Origin: Adineta vaga
Taxonomy: Eukaryota > Rotifera
Length of the DNA: 64,000 nucleotides
Assembly: GCA_021613535.1 (NCBI GenBank)
Contig: CP075493.1
Location: forward strand, 4,898,001 to 4,962,000
Reading direction: 5' to 3'
The translations under genes were made by a program, and so were the position numbers. Every line of letters starts with the position of its first letter. Within the stretch, counting starts at the first letter, position 1. The notes beneath the pieces are model-generated. The model ran no database searches. It saw only the letters and a program-made list of their open reading frames with translations, and had not been told where the DNA came from. Positions 39,101 through 51,605 of the stretch are shown piece after piece.

Positions 39101-42100
39101 ATATGTGACAATTAATTATCCTATTGATTTTCGCAACATTAGTTTTACGATAAGTACATGGATATATTTGTATGAAAACAACGCACAAATGACTATTTTT
39201 GCTCAATGTGCAGTGGGTGATCAACCAGAATGCTTATATTTTTGCATCACAGATATGAAGGTGTTATTTAGCTTTTCTGGGACATCTATAGCAACTGGTG
39301 GTACTTCTCTGGAAATTAATCGTTGGTATCATGTGACTGCTGTATATAATTATAGTTCTCAAACGCAATCAATATATTTAGATGGTATTCTGAATGGTTA
39401 CAAAAGCAACGCATCATATCAAGGTGCTCCGTATAATATAATAATAGGACAAGGATTGACATCCAATGAAACATATTTTGATGGTTTAATCGATCGAATT
39501 TTGTTTGTCGATCGAGCAATGACTGCAGATGATATATGGCAAACAGCAAATATGTCTGAATATTATACGTTAGATATTTCTTCTGCCACAGATTCCAGCT
39601 TTACTGAATCCATCAATACTTCAACTCAGTTACTTAATGAGACTTTAAGTTTCGAACCGAATCCGACATCAGATTTATCTACAAATATTCAAGCTCAAAC
39701 AACAGATGAATTCCAATACAATTCATTATTAACATCAATCGAACTAGAAGGAACTACACTAGAAAATAATGAACACACAATCACATCATTATCATCTTCA
39801 TCTAGCCAGTTTACAGAAGAACTAACAATTGCCACAGAAATAACTTCACCGACGCTAACCGTAACGACTCCAGTTTCTACCCAGTTAGAAGAGACTACTC
39901 TCAACGCTAATTCAACAGCGAACGTGTCAATAAATCAAGAACTAGTAACTTCAAGACATCATTTGAAGTCGAAACTGAAACCATGAGCAATGTACAATAC
40001 ACAAATACTGACACGATAAATACTTCATATTCTGAAATTACAACAAGTGACGAACAATTAAGTTCGACATTATTGAGCGAAACACCAATAGACACCACAG
40101 TAGTTGAAGAATTCACAACATCTAATTTGATCAACAGCGCCAATACCTCACAATCAAACGATACAGAGCAGAATCCTCTTCTCACATCGACTACTGTGGA
40201 ACAACCAGTATCAACAACGTCTGACAATATAATCGAAATGACAACAATAATAGATTCCACATAGTACATCTATGACGACAATGCCGGCAACCAATTATCC
40301 GGAATCGGCCGCGAAGGGAAAACTTCCACGTCAACTAGCACTGAATCGACGATGAAACCATCAACAAGTGATCAACAAACAACCTCATTTGTATTATCAT
40401 CAACACCACCACAAGTCGACACTGCTGAGAACACTGACAATGAACCTGCATCATCCACCGCGTTCATTGATTTCACTAGTATAACACCAATCGATGCAGA
40501 GCAAAGTTCAGAATCGACGTCTACAAATACCGCAATAGAGTCCTCAACTACTGGTGAACAAAGTACTCCAATATCACCTATAATAATTACATCTACTGAG
40601 ACTACTGATAATCAATCGATAACAGTTGATCAATCTAATGCATCTAATTTACCCGACAACATCAGTACTATATCAACGAACGACACAGAACAAAGTTTTT
40701 CCTCTACATCGACTGAATCTCAAACAGAAGTATCTTTTACTGACCAGCAGGAACGTCTTACGACTTAACAGAAGGTATAACAACAATCAATCAAGATACC
40801 ACGTCTTATTTGATTGATGACACTAGCACTGGATCCGTGACAGAAACATATACAATGGAAGTTCAGACTAATAAAACCAGCAACAGTGAGTCGTTAACTT
40901 CAATGTCTTCTATTGAATCATCAAACTATGGAACATCCAGTCCAATTGGCAATATGAGCACTAGTATAACATCAACCGCGCATATAAATTTATCATCAAC
41001 GTCAGTTGATTCAGAAACTGAAACAACGCAGTACAACGTACAAACAACAACTTCAAAGAAACCTTCACCGTCAGGTAAGATAATATTTCAAAATGAATTT
41101 AACCTGATAGATCTGGTGTAAAACATTACAAATTGAAGTCATCATTACGGAATGAGTGTTATTTATTTTGATAGGAAGAATATCTAGGATCTATTCGATT
41201 ATGAACACAGCAATAATATCGATTACTAATTAACTATTATTTGTTTCTTTTTCTAGGTCCAGCATGTTATTCACCTTCATCACTTACGGCAGCGCACTTC
41301 ATTCTTTCATTAAATGAAATGAATGTCACTTATTCAGCTACATATTTTGAAAATCTACTTCCTAACGTGCAACCATGTTTTTTTCCTGGTGTCGTTGGTG
41401 AAACAAGTGCTATTCGATTGTTATCTGCTATGAAACAATATGTTAGTATTATTTATCCATTTGATTTTCGTCAGACTAGTTTCACGATTAGTACATGGAT
41501 ATATCTATACAGTTATCCACTAGAAATGACTATTTTATCTCAATGTTCAAATCAAGAACAATCGCAATGTTTATCTGTACGCATTGCAAGAAACAAAATG
41601 TTATTTAGTTTTTTTGGATCAAATACAATTGGTAATACTAAATTGCAACTGAAGCATTGGCATCACGTAGCATTCGTATACAGTTATCATTCTCAAACTC
41701 AATTAATATATCTGGATGGTGTTTTCAATGGTCGTGGAAGTGGAGAAATTTATTTAGGTGATCAATATAATATCACAATAGGTGGAATATCAGATATAGC
41801 TGAAACATATTTCGATGGTTTAATCGATCAAATCTTACTTATTAATCGAGCAATGAGTGCAAATGAAGTTCTAAAAGAAGCTTCCTTATGTGCCTATTAT
41901 CCATTTAATAATTCAACTGAATTAGATCCTGGACCTAATAGAATTAAATGTACGGCAACGAATGTATTACTAACAGATGGAGTTTTTCATAAAAGTCTTT
42001 TGCTTTCTGCAATAAATTATCTGTCCTATTTTCAAGCTCATCGTTTTTTTCTTCTTGGCGTTTCTCAACATTCCTATGCATTTTCATGTTGGATTCGACT

Positions 42101-42548
42101 TTCTCAAACTCACAATAGTGGTAGTATTGTCTATGCTACATCAGACAATCGCTGGTGTTCACCTATGCTTGGTTTTAATCGACATGGACAAATAGTTGCA
42201 CAAAGTTCCGATGGAATGATTCGAGAAATTATTGGACGTAATCTATTAATCAATACATGGGCTCATATTGCTCTAACTTATGAATATGGTCAATACTTGC
42301 ATCTTTATCAAGATGGATTATTAATTGATAAAACTGGTCCATTCAATTATGCAATAAATGGATTACCAGTAGCTTTAACTTTAGGATTTTTAAATCATCA
42401 AGCTGATTGTCATACACAATCAATTGTACCAGGTCCTTTCAATGGAGCTATTGATGATTTTCAAGTCTATTCAAGACATTTAAGTGATATAGATATTCGA
42501 CAAATAATGCAAATACCTGGAACAATCATGCATTCATTTAATAATTAA
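36102..42548 (+). CDS. Secreted mucin-like protein with LamG/concanavalin-fold domains; frame breaks present
   Basis: Exons: 36102-36180 (signal peptide MMHTWLLTLSFLVIFIMINF), 36247-36576, 36640-36759 (Cys-rich CFLEYYPCSTSLIATKCCTK), 36881-38258 (Ser/Thr-rich mucin part 1), 38920-41074 (LamG 1 then mucin part 2) and 41257-42548 (LamG 2 and LamG 3). LamG 1 and 2 begin CYSPSPLTSVHFIL and CYSPSSLTAAHFIL and share TFTISTWIYLY, SIYLDG/LIYLDG and FDGLID. The mucin-plus-LamG block was duplicated inside the gene. The mucin parts break frame at about 37700 (a 49-nt GT-AG intron, 37676-37724, would fix it), 39940, 40262 (in-frame TAG) and 40749. The last three have no intron solution, so the gene may be decaying, or the assembly is wrong there. 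No C-terminal TM was seen. Confidence 0.65.
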
Positions 42549-45204
42549 CAATATGAACTGTTTTCTTTGATAAATTTTCTGTATTCTTCTCTATTCTATT
42601 CAAAAGACAAGAGAATACATCATTTTGATATTAAACAAATCAAGTAAGTATTAATTTCAAATTTTTACATATATATATCTTTCTTTTTTTTAAGACAAAT
42701 TAAACAATCAATACATAAACAATTAAAAAAACAAAAAGTATGACTTTCTACCTATTTGAAATAGATAGGATAAATAAGAAACATATTGTTTCTGTTTTCT
42801 ATTCTATGTTAAGATCTCTATGGTATCAAAATGTACGTAGAATAAAACACAATCACTAGTACTAATCAATTACAATACATATTGTTTTCAACAACTCAAT
42901 CGAACAAGCAAAAATTCTAGTAAATGCAAATTGATGATCTATAATTATCTATTTTTGTTCTTATAAATAAAATATATTAACAAGAAACGCTGAATGTACA
43001 GATATTTCACGGAGTGAAAAGTATTATAGTTTTATTGTTATTGTAGCTTTCTTCTATTGAATCAATATGAAGTTTATATCATTAGTAATATATGTTGATA
43101 GATATTGAGAAAGAAATTATTGCTTCTACGACCTTGTTTATAAAGACAAATGCATGATTGTCCTCGAAAGAAAATATAATAATTATTCAATAAAATACAA
43201 TTGAGATTTTCAATTGTTTATTAACCTCGATTTGTTTAATTAGAAGACAAGAGAAGTAATTATTTCGTTCAACTCTTTTTATCTTTATCATTCATTGATT
43301 TCGATTTTAATTGTCATATAAAATCTATTTTATCTTGACAAAACAATTCAATGGTAAATTTTTTCATTAGTTTGTATGAAGACAAAACAATTTAATGATA
43401 AGTTATGCTTTATTTCCCGTTTCGATTAGTTGAATTAGAAGGTTTCAATGATTTTTCTTACAGTTATATATCGATCATATTGTTCTTTAATTCGTTTCAA
43501 TAAATAACACATCATATACTATATGAGAGAGAAAGAAGAGAATTCGAAGAGTAGAAGAATGTCAAAGGGTGATAGACAAGTGTTCAAGTGAGCGTAATCG
43601 AGCGGCAGATTCGTTTGTTGATCTTGAGGGGTGTATATGTATGTGTGTGTGTGTGTCGGTTAGCCAGAGGGCTCACTGACAAGATGACCAAGTGTGTCAC
43701 AGTACTTTCTAATTGAATTCGATTTGTCTCTTTTTCTATTAAACTTATGTACAACTATTTCTTTTTTATAGGTTTTTTTTTGTCATTCATTTACATCCAT
43801 ATACTTTTACTTTTATTCGTAAATGAGACCAATTAGTGCATAAGAATAGATTCATTGTAGTTGTATGTTAAAAGACACGCTCGGTGAGCACAATCGCTAT
43901 TATTTGTCTATCTAGATATGTAGATATATATACATTCATGTTAAATGATGAGAAGAGCTAGACATTGAAAAAGAAAAAAATTTTCTTTTAATGTATGAGA
44001 GTGTGTGTGTGTTTGTCTACTATTTGTCTTTATAAGTAGAAGATGCATCTAATCACATACTGTCACAGTATTCCGGATTCCGCATTTTTGATTCTAATAG
44101 GTGTTGAAATGAATAAATGATGACTATACTCGTCTGTTCTCTTTCCATTAAAAGCCAACGTAATATAGTCATTACTTGAGAATAAGAAACATTTCTCACC
44201 TCTTCTTCGATTTAATATCTCGCCGATAGGGTACAACATGTCGGCATAGACATTAAACGTTTTTTCTATCTCAATTTGTTTTTTTTTAATCTCTAACGAG
44301 ACAATCATTTATGAGCACAATCTGTTTTGATTCCGATCGGAAATGATATAGATATCGAGTTTATTCTTTTCTTTTTCTTTTACTACTTGACAAAAGCAAG
44401 AGTCTAGTGAGTAAAAAAAATCATCGTTTCTAATCTATCACAATCATCGAACTATTGACACACATCATGTGTCTAAATTGCTGAGAAACGAGTCATCTGG
44501 ACTAGAGAAAAAAATGAAAGAAAGAAAGAAAGAAGAAAAACAGAAGGGAAATGAACTTTGTGTGTTCAATTAAATCTAGACGAAATGACGAGTATGTTAA
44601 AATTACCAGCATCTCACTCTCCTGCTGTGTCGGAAAATGATCAACTGTTATTATACTGATGTAATAATTAATACAGCTGCTCAGAAGTTTATTTTATAGT
44701 CTTTAAGACGATAGAGACGGCAAAAGATAAAACGTATCTCTCACTTGAAAAAACCACAGGACTACTGGTTTCTTTGTCTTCTTCATTTTTTTTCCATCTC
44801 TCTGTCTTCTCTCTGCTTCATTTTGCCTAGCAGCCAAATGCTGATTGATGTTGCGCCTTGTTGAACGCGAAATGAAGCGAGACAGTTGGAGTTTGTTTCT
44901 TTTCTTTGTTGCAATGACAAAACACAACGAAAAGAGAGAAATAGAAGAAAAAGTGATCGATTTGTCTGCACCGATAACGCTTCAATGTGCATACAATCTT
45001 CTGATCAGGTTTCTTCTTTCGAAATTCGAGTAGTTTAGTTGTTCTTAGATTTGTATAAACAAACGAGAAAGAGAAAAAAAGAAAACGAAGAAGAAATAGA
45101 AGAAGAAGAAAATATATTCACCAATCCCGACAATTTTCTTTATATTTGTTTTAGAAAAAAAAAGAAGAAGAAGATAGATACATGAATGTTTAAAGTTCAA
45201 AAAA
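42549..45204. other. Long intergenic region, no gene seen
   Basis: About 2.7 kb of AT-rich DNA downstream of the LamG gene and downstream of the Sox gene. It includes (TG)n near 43639-43656 and 44000-44012. Minus ORFs at 44063-44308 and 44703-44992 have no recognisable product. Confidence 0.5.
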
Positions 45205-46135
45205 TTATTGTATTTTACCAGGTAAAAGTGCTTGTGGTCGATGAATTTTTTCTGTTGATGTACCGAAATGATAATGATTTGCAGAATTATTTGATGAGGC
45301 TGTTGATGATGAAGGAGATGAAACACTCGGTGGTGATGATGACGAAGTTGCGACAGCAGCTGCTGCTAAACTGGCTGATAGCATACTACTATATGGATAA
45401 TGTGTGGAAAATGCGGCAGCATAGGCAAGTGGATTATAAGCAAGTGCTGCAGTAGAAAAATCATTTAATTTTCCTGTTGAATATGGATAAAGAGAACTGG
45501 GATGTGGTGGAGGTAATAAGGATCGACATTTTTCCAAATTCAATGCAAAGGAGTCATTAAATTGTTGTTGAACAGATAGAGTATCAGTTGTTGAATGTGT
45601 CGATAAATCCATTGAATCTTTATTTGATAACATCTGATGATGAGAATGAAGATGATGGTGATGATGTGGTGGAGGAGGAAATGTGGGAAATGGAAATGGA
45701 AAACGATCTTTCTTTATTAAAGATTTCGGTTTACGACGCGGACGATATTTATAATCCGGATGGTCTTTCATATGTAGTGCACGTAAACGTTTTGCTTCAT
45801 CAATAAATGGACGTTTTTGTTCGTCGTTTAATAATTTCCAGTCAACACCTAAACGACGACTTATTTCACTATTATGCATTTTAGGATTTTCTTGAGCCAT
45901 TTTTCGACGTTGTCCTCGAGACCAAACCATAAATGCATTCATTGGTCGTTTGATATGTTCAGACATTGGATTATTGGATGTAGATGATGCAGATGGAGAC
46001 GATTTATTGATTATATGTGGATGTTGAACATTGAATAGATGAGCTTTAAGGAGAGAAAAAAAAGGAATATGAATTGCAAAGGAATTTACTTCGTCTTCTC
46101 TCTTTTTTTTTCTTCAAAGAGTACTTACACATCAT
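45205..46135 (-). CDS. SoxB-type HMG transcription factor (B2/Sox14-21-like)
   Basis: DNA-binding developmental regulator. Exon 1 (46129-46135) codes for only ATG ATG T; exon 2 is 46043-45205, giving about 281 aa. After a short Ser/Asn-rich N-terminus, the HMG box runs [20 protein letters not shown], then [20 protein letters not shown], then [20 protein letters not shown] and [10 protein letters not shown]. The group B signature continues as [11 protein letters not shown], closest to Sox14/21. A His-run ([14 protein letters not shown]) and an Ala/Ser-rich region follow, ending QALLPGKIQ. Group B membership is firm; B1 or B2 is less certain. Sox is flanked by about 2.7 and 3.7 kb of noncoding DNA, consistent with heavy cis-regulation. 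Confidence 0.92.
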
Positions 46136-46995
46136 GGTTGAATAATGATGATAATAAATGAGTCAATCGGAGTTTTTCTTTAAAGAAATAAAAATAAAAG
46201 CACAGTAAAAGAAACACACAAGATTCTTTTTTTCTTGTCATATATAATAAAAGAAACAGGTTCTCTCTTTCTCTATTCGATGAAAGCCTATTATATTATT
46301 CGACGAGGGAGAAAAAAGAGAGCAATGAAAATAGTTTTCTCTTCTCTTCTTCTTTTTCTTGTTCTCTCTATGTATATACAAAGCGAAGCATAATGACTTG
46401 AACTATGTGCTGTGCACACTAATAAAAGAAGGAAAAAGAGAAGAAGAAGAAGAAAAGGAGGAGGCTTTTATTTGTCGTTCTCGTCGCCGCTCAAAAAGTG
46501 TTATTCAAATAGAGACAGCCAAGTGGAAGAGCGAACGAGCGAGCAATAATAATAAAAGTAATAATAATAACAACAACAACAGCAGCTACCATCTATTTCT
46601 TCCCTCCAATGGAAATTAAAGAATAGAAACGAACAAGAGAGAAAGCGCAAGAAAATTAAAAATCGTCATTGGCTATTCATTGCGCTTCTTTGCGCTTTTT
46701 TCTTTTCTTTTCTTTTCTTTTATTCTATTCTATTCTATTCTGTTGCTTGCTCGGAAGCGAAAAAGAGTGGCGGCGCCCAACAACAAAACGATTACAATAT
46801 GTGTCTATTGGTCTTTGAATAAGAAAAAAAGAAAAGAAAAGAAAAGAAAAGAGAGAAGAGAGAAAGAACAATTCAAGCTGTATGTGTATGTGTGTGTGTG
46901 TGTAATAATGAAGGTTTGCATCAATCGTACTCTCAAATGGTACATAAGAAAAAGAAAAATAGAGACGAAAGTAAAGAGAAATATTATTAATCGAA

Positions 46996-47002
46996 TGCAT
47001 AC

Positions 47003-47035
<33 letters not shown>

Positions 47036-47042
47036 TATATAC
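46996..47042. repeat. (ATACAT)n microsatellite
   Basis: Repeated ATACAT/ATATAC units upstream of Sox. Confidence 0.85.
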
Positions 47043-47427
47043 ATTGATCATTAGCTTGTTTCGATTACCTGAGTAAAACGTGTAAAGTAGGACAATGAAA
47101 GGAGAAAAAAAAGAAAAGAAAAGACGATGAATGAGAAGAATCCAAATAAATTAAATTCGCAATTTATCCATCTCATCAACGGCGGCTTCTTTCCAATCAA
47201 TGTTATTTTCTTCTTGTTTAAGAATTTAAAATCCAGTCTATGAATATAGTTCTCATCCTACTAATCCTCACTCATCCATCAATTACAAGTGCGGTTCTCT
47301 TCGTTTGATGAATATTGTACAAGTTGTTGTTATTGTTATTATTCTGATTACTGTTATTTAGTCTCCTCTCCATATTAACATTTTTAAAATTAACTTCATT
47401 CAAACGTTTAGAATTTGCTTGCGTAAT

Positions 47428-47448
47428 GATTGATTGATTGATTGATTG
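47428..47448. repeat. (TGAT)n microsatellite
   Basis: About five tandem TGAT units. Confidence 0.85.
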
Positions 47449-49060
47449 CTAGCTATATATTTATATCAATTTAAGTGATGATTGAACTTGCACAGATCTC
47501 TAGACACTTTTTATCTAAGCAAAACTCTCGGCTGGAAAGTACAATTCGTTGTCGAGTGGAAAAAGAAGGAGAGAGAGAAAGATGAAGACGACGAGTTGAA
47601 CGGAAGTAAGCATCGAAAGACGGTTAGCAGCGGAAGCGACTTATTTAGCGTCGACAAAGAAATTACAGTTCTCTCTTCTTTGCTTCTTCTTATTCAGTGG
47701 CGAGCAAGAATAATAGAATAATCATAAAGCCCGGGCGCACATACACACGCGTATTGATGTTGTTTGCCTGACCACACACTAGTGAGCTAGCGCGTCTCAC
47801 CAATTACGGGTCTATTCAACAGTCAATGATCCTGTAAGAAAAAAAGAAGAGGAAGATGATGCGAGACAGAGAACGTGACGATATGTATGTATTTATGTAT
47901 GGCTGTAATCAAATTGCGTTTGGACACACAGCTTCAGGCTGTTGTAATTGGTTTGAAGAGTGCGGATAGAAAATGATGACTGCTAGTAATCATGAATGAA
48001 GTTGATTGATTATTATTATTTCTTTTTCAAGCCTCAAGGGGTACCACATTGATACTTCTCGTTTTCTTTTTCTCTTATATACATTGGTCTCTCGTGTCAA
48101 CATGAACCATGCGGCAAAATATAAACAATTTGTATACTTATATATACATGGCAAGCAAGCATCAATGACAACATCCAACGAGCAGCCAAGTGGGCGAATA
48201 ATCATTAAATTAAAAAAAAAGACGAAGAAATAATATGAAATGCAAAATTTTTCCGTTCGTTTTCTTTCTTCATCGACTACCTTTTGCTGTACTAATATTG
48301 ATTAGAATATGATGTTTACCATTTTATTCTCTAATCTGTTCAATATATGTTCAATGACTTAATCATATTGAAGAAAATATGTTGAGAAAGTTCGACTCCT
48401 CCTTTTTCTTTACTTTATTTCTTTTCTAATCCATCTCTAGATGATTGTCACACACCATCTCGTTTTCGATCATTAGTGAGGTTTCTATTTGTTTGTTGGT
48501 TGGACGATGTTTGTATGTGATCGACACTATGTATATGTATCGAATGGGAAAGAAAGATTAGACGAGAGAAAATTTGACACCTGCAACGATTGATGATCAG
48601 TTTCAATACGATAAGAAATCATATTCGTTGACGAAATGTTTAAACAAGACGACACGACTGTATATATGTATATGTATATATAGAATGATTTTATTGGTAC
48701 TGATGTGATTAGATATGCATGATTGAACATTTCTCTTCCACAAATAATACTATACAACTCATTCACTTGATTATAATGACAAAGTTAATTGATCGAAGAA
48801 TACGCCTACCATCATAGAGACGAATGACAGGTGTTTGGATTGATCTGAAAAGAAACAGAAGTTCCATTGATTTCTTCTGACTATGTCAACTTTTCAACAA
48901 GATTGAAATCGTTTCTAAAGTTTCATCATTTACTTTCCTAGTGGTACTCAGTTCTTGAAAAAGTGTAACTTATGATTTCTTTGTTTAACCTTGTCGAATA
49001 AAAGCAAATTCCTTGAGTAGTTTATAATTTTCAAGTTCAATCGAATAACTGCTGACTATT

Positions 49061-49086
49061 CTCACTCACTCACTCACTCACTCACT
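49061..49086. repeat. (CTCA)n microsatellite
   Basis: Six tandem CTCA units. Confidence 0.85.
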
Positions 49087-49883
49087 CTTCAAAGGTTTCA
49101 TCCATTTTTATGATTGGTGATTTTTCTTGATAATATTAAAACAGATGTCTTTCCGCTTGTTCAGACAAGTATGTATGTCCTAATGATTTGAATTTCATAA
49201 TTTGAATTAATCTATTAATGTAGAAAAAATGACATTCTTTTTTTTCCTTCTATTCTCTCTTTTAAGTAAATGATCATCTATTCGATTGGTATGTCATTGA
49301 TTTCTCATAAACTTCGAAGAAGAAAAAATTGTTCTTTTCGATTAAAATCTAATCTGTTTAAAAAAAAGAACGGAATCAATGAATAATTGTTGATTTTAAA
49401 ACTGATGATTGCTTTTGCTCTATGTATATTGAACATTCTTGATTCTGTTTATTTGAAAGATATGATTATCATGGCCAGAAGGTGTCATTCTTCGATTAAT
49501 AAACAATAGAATTCAATGATGAACTTTTTATGTACTCTTATCTTTAACTAGTTTTCGTCTTATAACACTTGAAAATAAATCGACGAATGTTTGTTATAGA
49601 GCAAAAGATAATCAAGAAAACGATGTCATATATATTAATAATATACATGATCACCTTTATTTGATCGTATATTTATATAGTGAAGGGCAAGTATTTTGTT
49701 ATATTATTGAATTTAATGTATAATACAAAAGAAAAATGGGCGGTATTCAATATTGTAAAGAGAATGATTTGAAAGAATACAATTGAGAGTTTATTTGTTC
49801 GTCCGTCATGCATATGTACGATTAAATACGTTGATAGTTATATTATAAGTCTTGTATTTGACAAGATTTTAACCGATATCATT

Positions 49884-50993
49884 TTATAATAAATATGTGA
49901 CTAACAAGAAGAGAATAGAGGAAATGAATGAAATTGATATGGATCTTTCTGATATAGTTCCGGTATTCATTGCAGAAATTGTTTCATTTGAAATGTTTTG
50001 AAATGATGTTGATATTTCTCCGATTACTGTTGATATTGTCGATGTTACTGTTGTTGTTGTTGTTGTCGTCGGAAAAGAAACTAACGAATTAATGAATGGT
50101 ATGAAATGAGACACTCGTGTATAGATGCCAGGTTTTCCTTCTTCTGCGCATCCGTCACCAAATGATGTTATACCTGCTAAAATCCATCGATTATTAACGA
50201 AAGACATTAATGGTCCACCACTATCTCCTTGACAAGTATCTAAGAGATAAAGAAAGTATGAAAATAGTATCGAAGAAATGTAGCGTAAAAATTTACCTTT
50301 TCCACCTTCGGGAATTCCTGCACAGAACTGTACACTTGAATTTGTCATATGTGAATTTTGACATTCTTCTGATGATGATGAATAAGCTTGAACTGTTACT
50401 TGTCGAAGATAATTTGATACGGGTGCAGAGCTACTTGCGAAAGTTACTCCCCAACCAATAGCTACAAGACTTGTATTGACTTGAAATGGATCTTGATTTT
50501 CGGATGGTAAACAAATAAAACGTATTTTTGATGATGATGATGATGAAATATTCAATGGTTCAAACTGAATAATACCAATGTCATTCGAAAAATCATCTAG
50601 ATAGCCCAAATTATAATTTGGATGCATAGTAGCTTTAATAATCGTTCTTCGTTGTATTGTCGGACTTGATTTATCTTTCAAATAATTTGTGCCAACAAGA
50701 ATAGATAAGCTATTTATATTATTTAGAAAATCTTGAAGACAATGAGCAGCTGTTACAGCATATTCAGATGTAAGAAGGCTTGCACCACATTGATGACTAC
50801 CTGAATATTGCAAAGAAGCTATCCAATTCCATGTATAATTAGACGCGATTTCTCCGCCAATAACTTTTGCTGTTACTACACTCTGTGACGTTGAACAACC
50901 GCATGATATCTGTGGATCACATGAATATGTAGTTGTTGAAATTGAATTAATAACAGAAAATAAAGTAAATATGAATAAAAACATTCTAAACAT
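49884..50993 (-). CDS. Trypsin-like serine protease (S1) with Thr-rich stalk and hydrophobic tail
   Basis: Secreted S1 protease, two coding exons (50993-50297 and 50239-49884). The signal peptide is MFRMFLFIFTLFSVINSIS, and activation would be before VIGGEIASNY. Catalytic His is in VTAAHC, Asp in DFSNDIGIIQF, and Ser in DTCQGDSGGP. GIYTRVSHFIPFI ends the domain. A Thr-rich stalk (FPTTTTTTTVTSTISTV) and a hydrophobic end (ISISFISSILFLLVTYLL) suggest a GPI or membrane anchor. The 57-nt intron (50296-50240) has no in-frame stop and its length is a multiple of three, so an unspliced message would insert 19 residues just before CQGDSGGP. It is related in layout to the protease at 27122-28586. Confidence 0.92.
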   Translation of the reverse strand: MFRMFLFIFTLFSVINSISTTTYSCDPQISCGCSTSQSVVTAKVIGGEIASNYTWNWIASLQYSGSHQCGASLLTSEYAVTAAHCLQDFLNNINSLSILVGTNYLKDKSSPTIQRRTIIKATMHPNYNLGYLDDFSNDIGIIQFEPLNISSSSSSKIRFICLPSENQDPFQVNTSLVAIGWGVTFASSSAPVSNYLRQVTVQAYSSSSEECQNSHMTNSSVQFCAGIPEGGKGKFLRYISSILFSYFLYLLDTCQGDSGGPLMSFVNNRWILAGITSFGDGCAEEGKPGIYTRVSHFIPFINSLVSFPTTTTTTTVTSTISTVIGEISTSFQNISNETISAMNTGTISERSISISFISSILFLLVTYLL

Positions 50994-51605
50994 TAATATT
51001 CACTCTATGTTTATGAATATATCATTTCCTCGTCTGTAGACGTCACATCGGTAGGCTACGCTACATTGCGTTAATATGTCATGAAATGGATGCAATATTT
51101 TCTTTCATAGGCAAATATTCAAATCAATACCGTACAGGTAACTTCTTTCCAACGGATAATAAAAATGACTCATTGATTCATATGGACGACTATTACGAAA
51201 ATTATATCAGTTCCTTTTCTGTTGACAACTGATTTTCTATATTTTTTCATGATGTAAATAATATGCATATATGTGAATGTTACACATATTTCATTTCGAG
51301 AGAGAAAAGAGTCTATCGAAACATGTGAGTTTGACGATTGAAATATTTTCTTCCATTATAGTTGTTTTGAAATTTATCTTGGGAGTTACCAAGTTGTTTT
51401 GATCCTTATTATGATTAATTAAAGTACTTATAATATTAGTCACTAGAATGAATCATAGAAAATAGGTCATATACGATTGCAAACATTTTAGCTTTGATGT
51501 TTACTTTTTCATTAGAAAAAACTTTCGTTCATGTAAGTTAAACTTAAAATTCTTTTTTTATGAAAACAAAAAACTCATTCTTCTAATACTAACAAAAAAT
51601 AGAAA
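50994..51605. other. Intergenic, no gene seen
   Basis: AT-rich spacer between the protease start and the ART-TPR stop codon. Nothing distinctive. Confidence 0.5.

Larger units (their letters stand above)
46136..49883. promoter_or_regulatory. Long noncoding region upstream of Sox
   Basis: About 3.7 kb with no credible gene. It has purine- and pyrimidine-rich tracts at 46180-46480 and 46690-46870, and a more GC-rich stretch around 46480-46790. Microsatellites are at 46996-47042, 47428-47448 and 49061-49086. Because the Sox gene reads away from it, enhancers and the promoter are expected here, but no specific sites are claimed. Confidence 0.4.

Noticed and set aside
46680-47054. Plus and minus ORFs of about 100 aa upstream of Sox
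   Set aside because: They come from purine tracts and the ATACAT microsatellite; composition is not protein-like.
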